Source: UBA1737 sp045653225 (GTDB taxonomy: Bacteria > Bacillota_I > Bacilli_A > ML615J-28 > CAG-313). Taken from it: 7,962 bases of DNA. Positions 1-5,739 of this stretch are shown piece by piece. A program made the position numbers and the translations under genes. Under the pieces are notes generated by a model. That model saw only the letters and a list, made by a program, of their open reading frames with translations. It had not been told where the DNA came from and ran no database searches. How positions within the stretch are numbered: the first letter of the stretch is position 1; every line of letters starts with the position of its first letter. The DNA lies in assembly GCA_045653225.1 (NCBI GenBank), contig JAZOLP010000163.1, forward strand, positions 1-7,962, read 5' to 3'.

Positions 1-46
1 TAATTGTGATATACTATGATTAGAAGAACTAAAGAAGGTAATAAAG

Positions 47-997
47 ATGATAGTTGTTGTTAATTTTAGTAGTAGAAAAAATGGAAATTGTTATCAAATT
101 TCTGGTGTTATTAAAAAACATTATAAACAAAAAAAGGTAAAAATTTATAACTTTTTTGAAAATACATTCGAAACATGTGGTCATTGTGAATATGAATGTT
201 TTAAGAAAAAGTGTAAAGTTAATGATGGAATAAATGAAATTTTCAAATCAATTGTTCAATCAGAATTAACTTTGTTTGTAATTCCAAATTATTGTGATTA
301 TCCAAGTAGTAATTATTTTAAATTCAATGAAAGAAGTTGTGGATTTTTTAATGGAAATAAAGAATTACTTGAAAGATATTTAAAGATTAAGAAAAAATTT
401 ATTATTATTTCTAATACATGTAATACTAATTTTAAAACTGCATTAAAACAACAAGTAGAAGAAAATACAATTCCTGATATTTTATTTCTTAATTCGAAAA
501 AATTTAACCAAAATCCTCTTGATGGAATGTTAATGAGTGATAAAATAGCTGAAAACATTGTGCATGACTTTTTAGATGATAATTATATTCACGAAGAAAG
601 CGCAATGGCAATAGTATTTTGTAAAGATAGGGTACTTACTACAATTGAAGAAGTATATGACAGACCTACTTTATCTGTTCCTAAAGGTCATATTGAAAAT
701 GGTGAAAATAAGTTAGATGCAGCTATAAGAGAATGTTTTGAAGAAACTAATGAAATTATAACTAAAGAAAATTTTATAGATGAATTAAAACCTTTTGAAA
801 TTCATTTTATCAATCATTATAATCAATTAGTTAAGAAAACTATTTATCCATTAATTTTTAGAGTTAACCAAATGGGGAATCTTGTTGCTAAAGAAGAAAG
901 AATTAGAAAAGTAAAATATCTAAAAATTGGAGAATTTTTATTAAAATGTACGTATGATAATGTAAAAACAATGATCATGGAAGCTACATGTAAATAA
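47..997 (+). CDS. Flavodoxin-like / FMN-reductase-like domain fused to a Nudix hydrolase
   Basis: This is a 316-residue cytoplasmic protein with two domains. Residues 1-175 look like the flavodoxin-fold NADPH-dependent FMN reductase family: a hydrophobic first strand leads into an SSRKNGN phosphate-loop-like turn (8-14), followed by the C-x2-C-x3-C-x4-C cluster (Cys44, 47, 51, 56) common in iron-sulfur-flavoprotein-like relatives, then a strand FVIPNYCDYP (77-86). Residues 183-316 are a Nudix domain. The box starts at Gly214 (PKGHIENGE), with Glu220, Arg228-Glu229 and Glu232-Glu233. The usual Gly after EEx is Asn235, but the metal-binding glutamates are intact, so hydrolysis of a nucleoside-diphosphate-linked substrate is plausible. 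GAAGG at 34-38 supports the ATG at 47. The next gene's ribosome site overlaps this stop codon, so the two are probably co-transcribed. The domain calls come from motifs seen. The substrate, and any functional link between the halves, are unknown. Confidence 0.72.
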   Translation: MIVVVNFSSRKNGNCYQISGVIKKHYKQKKVKIYNFFENTFETCGHCEYECFKKKCKVNDGINEIFKSIVQSELTLFVIPNYCDYPSSNYFKFNERSCGFFNGNKELLERYLKIKKKFIIISNTCNTNFKTALKQQVEENTIPDILFLNSKKFNQNPLDGMLMSDKIAENIVHDFLDDNYIHEESAMAIVFCKDRVLTTIEEVYDRPTLSVPKGHIENGENKLDAAIRECFEETNEIITKENFIDELKPFEIHFINHYNQLVKKTIYPLIFRVNQMGNLVAKEERIRKVKYLKIGEFLLKCTYDNVKTMIMEATCK

Positions 998-1007
998 GGA
1001 GAAGAGA

Positions 1008-2978
1008 ATGAAAAAAATTATTATTAATGCAAGTTGCATTTTTGCGGTAATATTATTTGCTTGTTTTGCAGGAAGCTGCAAGAAAAAAGTAAACACATAC
1101 ACTGTTACATTTATGGACGGTGATACTGTTCTTAAAACAGAGACAGTAAATGAAGGAGAAAATGCTGTAGGTCTTACACCAACTAAAGAAGGCTTTGAAT
1201 TTATTGGTTGGAGTATTTCTATTGAAAATGTTAAAAACGATATTGTAACTTATGCAATATTTGATGCAAAAACATACACAGTAACATTCATGGTTAATGA
1301 TGAAGTTTATGCAACAAAAACTTGTCAATATAATGGCAATGTTGTTGCACCTACAAGACCACAATTAGAAGGTCATGTCTTTAAAGGATGGGATGGATCT
1401 TTGAAAAATATTACAAGCGATATTACAATTAACGCGAAATTTGAAAAAATTGAATATAAAGTTACATTCTATGACTGTGACGGAAATCCAATAGAGTCTC
1501 AATATGTAAAATATCAAGAATCTGCTTTTGCTCCAACTATTACTTCTGATGAATATTATAATTTTACAGGTTGGGATAAAGATTTTTCATCAATTACTGA
1601 TGATTTAGATGTTTACGCAACAGCTGAAAAAATTAAAGGTAAAATTGAATATTATTTTGGTGAAGAAAAATTAAATTTAACACCTAATAGTTATCAATTA
1701 GGTGAAGTAACACAACTTCCAATTCCTTCAAAAGATGGTTATTATTTTGTTGGTTGGTTCTTATCAGATATTTCACTTACTGAATATAAACAAATTGATG
1801 AAACAGCAACAGGTGATTTTAGTCTTCAAGCAAGATTTATAGAACTAGAAAAACAAAATTTAATTCAATTACCTGATACACCATATCATTTTACAAATAT
1901 TCAAAAAATTAAACATTCTTCTGGTGATTTTTATGTTTATCAACCAGATTTACCAAGTGGTGTAAATGTAAGTAAACAAGCATATGATTGGTCTACAAGT
2001 GATTCTAGTATTGCTACAGTTTCTCAGTATTCATCAATTACAATTAATTCAGCTGGATACTGTATTTTAACTGCTACAAGTAAAGATAATCCTGCTTTAA
2101 TTATTAATGCTGTAATTAAAACTACTGTTGATAATATTTATATTGTTACTGAAGAAGAAGCTAATACAATTGAAATTTGTGATGTAACATTCTTAGGTAA
2201 AGATGGAGAAGTTATTTCAACAACTAAATGTCATAAAGGTGGTAATGTTATTTACCCAGCTGCTCCAATTTATGATGGATACAAATTTATTGGTTGGGAT
2301 AAACAAAACTATAATATTACAAATAATACAACTATCCAAGCTACTTATGAATATGGTCAAAATCATTTTAACGGTAAGAGTTTTGCATTTATAGGCGATA
2401 GTATTTCTACATATTTAAACTATATTCCTGATGGTTTCAAAGCATTCTACCCATATCCTACTGCGGATGTTTCAGATGTTAATATGACTTGGTGGATGCA
2501 AGTAGTTAATAAGATGGGTGGTACTTTATTCGTAAATAACTCTTATTCTGGAACATGTGTTGCAGATACAAGTATTAATGCAACTAAAAACCCTTCAAGA
2601 CTTGAATACACTACAATTAGTGGAGAAACACCAGATGTTATTATCATTTATATGGGATCTAACGACTGTGCAAGTAGTGCAGTTACTACAGCTATGTTTG
2701 AAAAGGGTTACTCTGAAATGATTGAAAACCTTAAGAAGTTATGTCCTAATTCGGAAATTATTTTATTAACATTATGTACATCTCCATTCTATCAAGCTTC
2801 AGAACAAGCTCTATATAATGATATTATTAAAGCAAAAGGTCTTGAATATGGTTTAAATGTTTTAGATATTTCTAAAGCATCTCTTGCTGGTCACTTAGTT
2901 GACTCTGCACATCCTGCTTTTTCTGGAATGCAAGTGGTGGCTAATAAAGTTGTTGAAGAATTAAATAAAATAGCATAA
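1008..2978 (+). CDS. Surface lipoprotein: InlB-type repeats, Ig-like segment, SGNH/GDSL hydrolase
   Basis: This 656-residue protein is probably a lipid-anchored surface esterase or deacylase. The N-terminus (MKKIII, hydrophobic core 8-21) ends at AGSC; Cys24 is the likely lipidated residue, with Cys19 possible. Three InlB/Listeria-Bacteroides-type repeats follow at about 29-86, 89-146 and 149-207, each with YTVTF-like strands and an FxGW motif. A longer divergent repeat spans 211-279. A Big_2-like Ig segment (about 285-379; WSTSDSSIATV at 328-338) and a fifth repeat (391-448) come next. The C-terminal 456-656 is an SGNH hydrolase: GDS with Ser465, Gly515 in NNSYSG, GSND with Asn552, and DSAH with Asp632 and His635. 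All four SGNH blocks are present, so activity is expected, presumably on an acylated or acetylated polymer; the substrate is not evident. AAGGAG at 996-1001 sets the start and overlaps the upstream stop. There is no sortase motif. Confidence 0.85.
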   Translation: MKKIIINASCIFAVILFACFAGSCKKKVNTYTVTFMDGDTVLKTETVNEGENAVGLTPTKEGFEFIGWSISIENVKNDIVTYAIFDAKTYTVTFMVNDEVYATKTCQYNGNVVAPTRPQLEGHVFKGWDGSLKNITSDITINAKFEKIEYKVTFYDCDGNPIESQYVKYQESAFAPTITSDEYYNFTGWDKDFSSITDDLDVYATAEKIKGKIEYYFGEEKLNLTPNSYQLGEVTQLPIPSKDGYYFVGWFLSDISLTEYKQIDETATGDFSLQARFIELEKQNLIQLPDTPYHFTNIQKIKHSSGDFYVYQPDLPSGVNVSKQAYDWSTSDSSIATVSQYSSITINSAGYCILTATSKDNPALIINAVIKTTVDNIYIVTEEEANTIEICDVTFLGKDGEVISTTKCHKGGNVIYPAAPIYDGYKFIGWDKQNYNITNNTTIQATYEYGQNHFNGKSFAFIGDSISTYLNYIPDGFKAFYPYPTADVSDVNMTWWMQVVNKMGGTLFVNNSYSGTCVADTSINATKNPSRLEYTTISGETPDVIIIYMGSNDCASSAVTTAMFEKGYSEMIENLKKLCPNSEIILLTLCTSPFYQASEQALYNDIIKAKGLEYGLNVLDISKASLAGHLVDSAHPAFSGMQVVANKVVEELNKIA

Positions 2979-2979
2979 A

Positions 2980-3005
2980 AAAAAGTGCACTTAAGTGCAC
3001 TTTTT
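2980..3005. terminator. Bidirectional intrinsic terminator, perfect palindrome
   Basis: A perfect 26-bp palindrome is centred between 2992 and 2993. Its core is GTGCACTTAAGTGCAC (2985-3000), flanked by five A on the left and five T on the right. The symmetric A and T tracts let the hairpin work on both strands. It lies 1 nt after the stop of the plus-strand hydrolase gene and 3 nt before the end of the convergent minus-strand gene, so one element probably ends both operons. Confidence 0.88.
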
Positions 3006-3008
3006 AAT

Positions 3009-3464
3009 TTATTTATTCATTGCTTCAGTTAGAGCATTTCTTATTTCTGCCCAAGTTTTGTATGTTGAACTTACGCTACCATTTTTAATAAGTAATAATG
3101 TAGGTACTTCAGTAAGTGTCATATCATTTTTAATTTTGCTGTTTGTTGGAGCATCTAAATCATAACCATAGATTGGACTATAATTAGATAATGTTCTTGC
3201 TTTATTAGCATATTGTACAACTAAATCTTTATACCAATTATGATCTACTTCATCTTCTGAATAAACAAAAACATAATACTCATCAGCATCCTGAGATTTG
3301 TATTCTTTATACTCAACTTGTTTTAAATCATCAATATTTGTAATTTTAAATGGTCTAACACATACAGTTACTACAAAGATTAAAGCTACTAATGTAATAA
3401 CACAATAACTAACTAAAAATATTAATTTAGTAAGGTCGATTTGATTTTTCTTAACTTGTTTCAT
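3009..3464 (-). CDS. Membrane-anchored thioredoxin-fold protein without CxxC
   Basis: This 151-residue protein has a basic N-terminus (KQVKK), one membrane segment (about 12-36) and an outward-facing domain (about 44-151) that lines up with the lipoprotein encoded just upstream. Shared features are YYVFVY strand 1, the SPIYGYDLD strand, and the VPTLLLIKNG cis-proline strand (Pro121). At the position of the partner's CxxC (after the aligned Tyr68) it has Glu72-Val-Asp-His75, so it cannot be a dithiol oxidoreductase. It may be a structural partner, receptor or chaperone for the active thioredoxin; this is inference. Cys21 and Cys35 lie within the membrane segment. The ribosome site AGGAG overlaps the TAG stop of the upstream gene (3478-3480) and there is a 13-nt gap, so the two form an operon, with this gene second. 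Confidence 0.75.
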   Translation of the reverse strand: MKQVKKNQIDLTKLIFLVSYCVITLVALIFVVTVCVRPFKITNIDDLKQVEYKEYKSQDADEYYVFVYSEDEVDHNWYKDLVVQYANKARTLSNYSPIYGYDLDAPTNSKIKNDMTLTEVPTLLLIKNGSVSSTYKTWAEIRNALTEAMNK

Positions 3465-3477
3465 TTTATTAATTCTC

Positions 3478-3942
3478 CTATTTCATTAACTCTTTTAAAT
3501 ATGTTTTCCCATCTGTTACGGGAGTAAGTGTATTGTAATCTGAAATTACTTTTTCTAAAGTTTTATTTTTAATAACCATGATACTTGGAGTTGCTTTAAC
3601 TTTAACATTTTTATAATTAGTTGTTCCAAGCATGTTAGAAGGATAAGACTCTGTAGATAAAAGCAACATTTTTTTGTTTAATGCACTATTTACGTTAATA
3701 GCATATATAGGCATCGCATCAGGATTTTTTTCAGCATACTTAACGTAATCGTATACAACACCTTTTAATTTTTCACAGTTATCACAATTAGCTTGATATG
3801 CAACAACGATATAACTACCTTTTAAATCAAGTAATGTTTCATATGTAACTTTAGTCATATCATCATAAGAAAACTTATTCTTACATCCACTAATACTGAT
3901 AAAACCAATGAAAATTATTAATAATATTATAAATCTTTTCAT
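3478..3942 (-). CDS. Thioredoxin-like lipoprotein with CDNC active site
   Basis: This is a 154-residue extracytoplasmic lipoprotein. The signal peptide MKRF plus a hydrophobic stretch ends in the lipobox ISGC, with Cys20 lipidated. The rest is a thioredoxin fold: strand YIVVAYQ (44-50), active site Cys53-Asp-Asn-Cys56, strand MPIYAINV, and cis-proline at Pro119 in KATPSIMVIKN. Such proteins move electrons or repair and form disulfides in secreted proteins outside the membrane. The CDNC dipeptide is not the classical CGPC of thioredoxin, so the redox potential cannot be guessed. GAGGT sits 8 nt before the ATG. It is the first gene of a two-gene operon with the CxxC-less paralogue and has a strong promoter at 3964-3992. 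Disulfide exchange with the cysteine-containing surface proteins of this neighbourhood is conceivable but unproven. Confidence 0.82.
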   Translation of the reverse strand: MKRFIILLIIFIGFISISGCKNKFSYDDMTKVTYETLLDLKGSYIVVAYQANCDNCEKLKGVVYDYVKYAEKNPDAMPIYAINVNSALNKKMLLLSTESYPSNMLGTTNYKNVKVKATPSIMVIKNKTLEKVISDYNTLTPVTDGKTYLKELMK

Positions 3943-3963
3943 TATAATTTACCTCATTAATTT

Positions 3964-3992
3964 ATTATACCATAATTTTAATATAATTTCAA
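3964..3992 (-). promoter_or_regulatory. Sigma-A-type extended -10 promoter for the thioredoxin-like operon
   Basis: Read on the minus strand, TTGAAA (3992-3987) is followed by a 17-nt spacer and TATAAT (3969-3964). A TGg extended -10 element lies directly before the -10. The -10 is about 21 nt upstream of the ATG at 3942, giving a very short leader. I saw no operator. Confidence 0.8.
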
Positions 3993-4005
3993 CTTTTATA
4001 ACATA

Positions 4006-4035
4006 AAAATAAACAAGCATAAGCTTGTTTATTTT
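4006..4035 (-). terminator. Intrinsic terminator of the DUF1540 gene
   Basis: A 13-bp perfect inverted repeat (4006-4018 with 4023-4035, including AACAAGC/GCTTGTT) closes a 4-nt loop. The A-run at 4005-4009 reads as a T-run on the minus strand just after the stem. The stem overlaps the gene's stop codon (4034-4036). The near-symmetric A/T flanks could also allow some termination on the plus strand. Confidence 0.82.
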
Positions 4036-4366
4036 AGTCAATTGGCTCAAAAGTTTGGCAATGAGTAGATCTTTTATTCTTATCTTTATTATCTGAAATT
4101 ATTTCTACTCTATCTGCATAACATTTTTGGTTTTTTTCGTAAACACAGTTTACAGCATCACAGTAAATTTCAGTATTAATAGAAGGAACCCCTTCGAATA
4201 CAGCAAATTCTACATCTTTAGAGTTATCCTCAGCATTGCGATAACTCATACATGCTGTTTGTGACTTAGTTTTTGAATTAATTCCATCAACATCAATAAA
4301 ACTTTTTTTACATAACCAATCATAATTATATGAACAATTTTCTGCTTTGCATTTTAATTTAGGCAT
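4034..4366 (-). CDS. Tandem DUF1540 protein (two four-cysteine modules)
   Basis: This is a 110-residue cytoplasmic protein with two copies of a four-cysteine module resembling DUF1540. Module 1 has Cys6, 11, 19, 39 (C-x4-C-x7-C-x19-C) and module 2 has Cys69, 74, 82, 103 (C-x4-C-x7-C-x20-C). Both modules share a C-xx-NC-xY start and a T-x-C-x-(S/T) end. The conserved cysteine pattern suggests metal binding, probably zinc, one site per module; this is inference, since the family has no firmly known role. There is no signal peptide or membrane segment. An AAGGAAG ribosome site precedes the ATG. It is a single gene, closed by its own hairpin and divergent from the tRNA operon. I could not find a convincing promoter in the 108 bp shared with the tRNA promoter. 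Confidence 0.85.
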   Translation of the reverse strand: MPKLKCKAENCSYNYDWLCKKSFIDVDGINSKTKSQTACMSYRNAEDNSKDVEFAVFEGVPSINTEIYCDAVNCVYEKNQKCYADRVEIISDNKDKNKRSTHCQTFEPID

Positions 4367-4434
4367 ATTAATTACTTCCTTTCAAGTTTATTATTAATCT
4401 AAAACAAAAAAATATACATTGATTTTCATTTTAT

Positions 4435-4463
4435 TTGACTTTAATATAAAAATAGTGTATAAT
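4435..4463 (+). promoter_or_regulatory. Promoter of the tRNA-Ser/tRNA-Glu operon
   Basis: TTGACT (4435-4440), a 17-nt spacer and TATAAT (4458-4463) give a near-perfect sigma-A promoter. It ends 11 nt before the first base of tRNA-Ser, as expected for a stable-RNA promoter. Confidence 0.85.
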
Positions 4464-4474
4464 AATATAGCGTT

Positions 4475-4565
4475 GGAGTAATACTCAAGAGGCTGAAGAG
4501 GCGCGCCTGCTAAGTGCGTAGACTGGGTAACTGGTGCAAGGGTTCAAATCCCTTTTACTCCGCCA
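4475..4565 (+). tRNA. tRNA-Ser (anticodon GCU)
   Basis: This is a 91-nt class II tRNA. The acceptor stem GGAGTAA (4475-4481) pairs with TTACTCC (4555-4561), followed by discriminator G and an encoded CCA (4563-4565). The anticodon arm reads GCCT-GCT-AAGTGC. A long variable arm of the serine type precedes the T arm AAGGG-TTCAAAT-CCCTT. It decodes AGC/AGU. Confidence 0.93.
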
Positions 4566-4569
4566 TCTT

Positions 4570-4646
4570 GGTCCGTTGGAGAAGCGGCTTAACTCACATG
4601 CCTTTCACGCATGCATTCACGGGTTCGAATCCCGTACGGATCACCA
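4570..4646 (+). tRNA. tRNA-Glu (anticodon UUC)
   Basis: This is a 77-nt tRNA starting 4 nt after tRNA-Ser and sharing its promoter. The acceptor GGTCCGT pairs with ACGGATC (one G-U), then discriminator A and an encoded CCA (4644-4646). The anticodon loop is CTTTCAC with TTC in the centre. The T arm is CGGG-TTCGAAT-CCCG. Confidence 0.92.
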
Positions 4647-4717
4647 TTAAAATGTGTCTATAAGTCATCTGATTTATAGTGAAAATATAACGATTTTAAC
4701 ATCAAAATCAATGAATT

Positions 4718-4743
4718 ATGCATCTATTTAGGTGCATTTTTTT
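4718..4743 (+). terminator. Terminator of the tRNA operon
   Basis: A 7-bp stem ATGCATC (4718-4724) / GGTGCAT (4731-4737, one G-U) with a 6-nt loop is followed by seven T (4737-4743). Two further small perfect hairpins lie upstream in the trailer (4658-4663/4674-4679 and 4692-4697/4704-4709) and may be processing or stabilising structures. Confidence 0.75.
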
Positions 4744-4777
4744 ATTTTCTAGATAAGTTATTAGATTTTAGCAACTA

Positions 4778-4847
4778 ATGGGATTTGAATATAGGGTAAT
4801 TTAAGGTGGTTGGAAATTTAGTCGGTTGATGGGATTTGAACCTATAG
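4778..4847 (-). repeat. Two tRNA T-arm-like relics in tandem
   Basis: The 12-mer ATGGGATTTGAA occurs at 4778-4789 and again at 4829-4840, each followed within a few bases by ATAG. On the minus strand both read as the T-loop and 3' T-stem of a tRNA (TTCAAATCCCAT). The copy at 4821-4847 has a nearly complete T stem (ATAGG/CCCAT, one mismatch) followed by CAACCGA, which looks like a 3' acceptor strand, but no CCA and no cloverleaf upstream. They look like tRNA 3'-end fragments left by decay or by integration events. This and the adjoining 4744-4860 contain no open frame I could support. Confidence 0.5.
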
Positions 4848-4863
4848 CATACATTTATATAAT

Positions 4864-4892
4864 TTGACATCACTGGTAATATTTGGTATAAT
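4864..4892 (+). promoter_or_regulatory. Consensus extended -10 promoter of the lipoprotein-protease operon
   Basis: An exact TTGACA (4864-4869), a 17-nt spacer and an exact TATAAT (4887-4892) with a TG (4884-4885) one base before the -10 form one of the strongest promoters possible by sequence. Transcription should start near 4899. A second, weaker pair (TTGAAC 4836-4841, TATAAT 4858-4863) overlaps the tRNA-like relic. Confidence 0.85.
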
Positions 4893-4898
4893 AAAGGT

Positions 4899-5003
4899 GT
4901 GAAAAAAAACATACTCTAAGATAGTTAAATAATTACCTTAAAGTATTTTGAAGTTAATAGGGAAAGAAATTATTAGACTCTCTTAGAAATAAGGGAGTTT
5001 TTT
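4899..5003 (+). ncRNA. Structured leader RNA, putative attenuator or terminated small RNA
   Basis: About 105 nt run from the predicted start to an intrinsic terminator. Two nested long-range helices can form in the leader: TCTAAGA (4915-4921) with TCTTAGA (4981-4987), and AATAATT (4928-4934) with AATTATT (4968-4974). The first uses the bases of the terminator's 5' arm, so terminator and long-range fold exclude each other, the classic arrangement of an attenuator. I do not recognise a T-box, known riboswitch core or convincing leader peptide. It could instead be an independent small RNA. The start point and function are inferred. Confidence 0.5.
4977..5003 (+). terminator. Intrinsic terminator inside the operon leader
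   Basis: A 9-bp stem ACTCTCTTA (4977-4985) / TAAGGGAGT (4990-4998, one G-U) closes a GAAA tetraloop and runs into six T (4998-5003). It lies between the strong promoter at 4864-4892 and the first start codon at 5045, so readthrough or antitermination is needed to express the downstream genes from that promoter. Confidence 0.82.
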
Positions 5004-5044
5004 GCGTTTAGAACATATAATATAAATAATAGGAGGTGTTACAC

Positions 5045-5140
5045 ATGATTAAGATTTATTTAATGAATATGGTGATTATCTTTGAAAATGAATTATTAAG
5101 TAATAAAGTTAATATGATTGAAGGGAGTGATGTGAAATGA
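5045..5140 (+). CDS. 31-residue microORF, translationally coupled to the lipoprotein gene
   Basis: A near-perfect ribosome site AGGAGGTG (5031-5038) lies 6 nt before an ATG that opens a 31-codon frame ending at TGA 5138-5140. The stop overlaps the next gene's start in ATGA (5137-5140), a standard arrangement for translational coupling. The peptide begins MIKIYLMNMVIIF, short and hydrophobic, and ends in a polar, acidic stretch (NMIEGSDVK). It is too short for a full membrane segment with flanks and has no recognisable family. Either it is a real microprotein (partner or regulator of the surface proteins downstream), or its translation matters mainly to load ribosomes onto the lipoprotein gene. 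The strong ribosome site argues that it is translated; its function is unknown. Confidence 0.6.
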   Translation: MIKIYLMNMVIIFENELLSNKVNMIEGSDVK

Positions 5141-5730
5141 AAAAATTATTTGTAGTTTTTATGAGTTTAATGTTTATAATATGTTTAGCTGGATGTGGTG
5201 AAAAAGAAGATAAAGATATTATTAAAATTGAATTGACACAATATGTTAATAATTTACCTAAATCGGAGATAATTAAAAATGATATGAAATATGTAACTAA
5301 TATAATTGATTCGGTAGATAAAATGGAAAATGTAAAAGAAGAAAAAAATGAAATAATAAATAAAGTTAAAGAACAAATTGATAAGGTTATACTTACGAAA
5401 GAAACTGAAGATATAATTAAAGAAGATTTTAATAATTATGAAAATAAAGAAAAGTATGGATATGAGATTAACCCAAATGCTAGATGCTATGGCATTTATA
5501 ATAAAGCTGTTGTAATGTTTATTTTATTACCATCCGATGTTGTAACAAATATAGATGTGGGAGGTATTAATTTCTATTATCCTTCAGAATTTACAATACT
5601 AGTATGGCATGAACATTTGTTTTATTCTTTTGATAATTTGTATGATGTAGAGAATATAATAAAAAAAGAAATTTTAAATATTGAAGATATTAATTTAATA
5701 AGAGATATTCATGAACAATGGGAAAAATAG
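5137..5730 (+). CDS. Lipoprotein of unknown function with conserved C-terminal domain
   Basis: This is a 197-residue lipoprotein. The signal MKKLFVVF plus hydrophobic core ends in the lipobox LAGC, with Cys20 lipidated. Residues 25-105 are highly charged (KE/D-rich) and predicted helical, perhaps coiled coil, forming a spacer. Residues 113-191 are a compact domain with RCYGIYNKAVVMFI (116-129), GGINFYYPS (142-150), ILVWHEHLFYSFDNLYD (154-170) and EDINLIRDIHE (183-193). From memory this resembles a C-terminal domain seen in uncharacterised secreted proteins of gut Bacillota (pattern YGxYN...ILVW...FY...EDI). I know of no assigned activity, and no catalytic motif stands out. GGGAG (5123-5127) lies upstream of the ATG. 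The subtilase gene begins 9 nt after the stop with its ribosome site over the stop codon. Roles as an inhibitor, chaperone or surface receptor for the protease are speculation. Nearly half of its Ile codons are ATA, unlike genes left of the tRNAs. Confidence 0.8.
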   Translation: MKKLFVVFMSLMFIICLAGCGEKEDKDIIKIELTQYVNNLPKSEIIKNDMKYVTNIIDSVDKMENVKEEKNEIINKVKEQIDKVILTKETEDIIKEDFNNYENKEKYGYEINPNARCYGIYNKAVVMFILLPSDVVTNIDVGGINFYYPSEFTILVWHEHLFYSFDNLYDVENIIKKEILNIEDINLIRDIHEQWEK

Positions 5731-5739
5731 GAGGTTAGA

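Noticed and set aside
10..20. TATACT/TATGAT as a -10 element for the first operon
   Set aside because: The matching -35 would fall outside or at the edge of the window, so it cannot be supported.
313..558. Open frame on the minus strand inside the flavodoxin-Nudix gene
   Set aside because: It lies wholly antisense to a gene with clear domain motifs, has no ribosome site and encodes a low-complexity hydrophobic peptide. It is a by-product of AT-rich coding sequence.
1053..1364. Minus-strand frame over the InlB-repeat region
   Set aside because: It is antisense to the repeat-coding sequence, Cys/Phe/Ile-rich with no domain, and has no start signals.
2203..2394. Second plus-strand frame inside the SGNH lipoprotein gene
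   Set aside because: It overlaps a fully supported gene in another phase and has no ribosome site.
4899..4919. GTG-initiated hexapeptide at the very start of the leader RNA
   Set aside because: It would begin at or within a base or two of the predicted transcript start, with no room for a ribosome site, and shows no regulatory codon run.
5016..5021. TATAAT just upstream of the microORF as a separate promoter
   Set aside because: At 16-18 nt spacing upstream only terminator-stem sequence (GGGAGT region) is found, with no -35 element, so it is more likely AT-rich leader.
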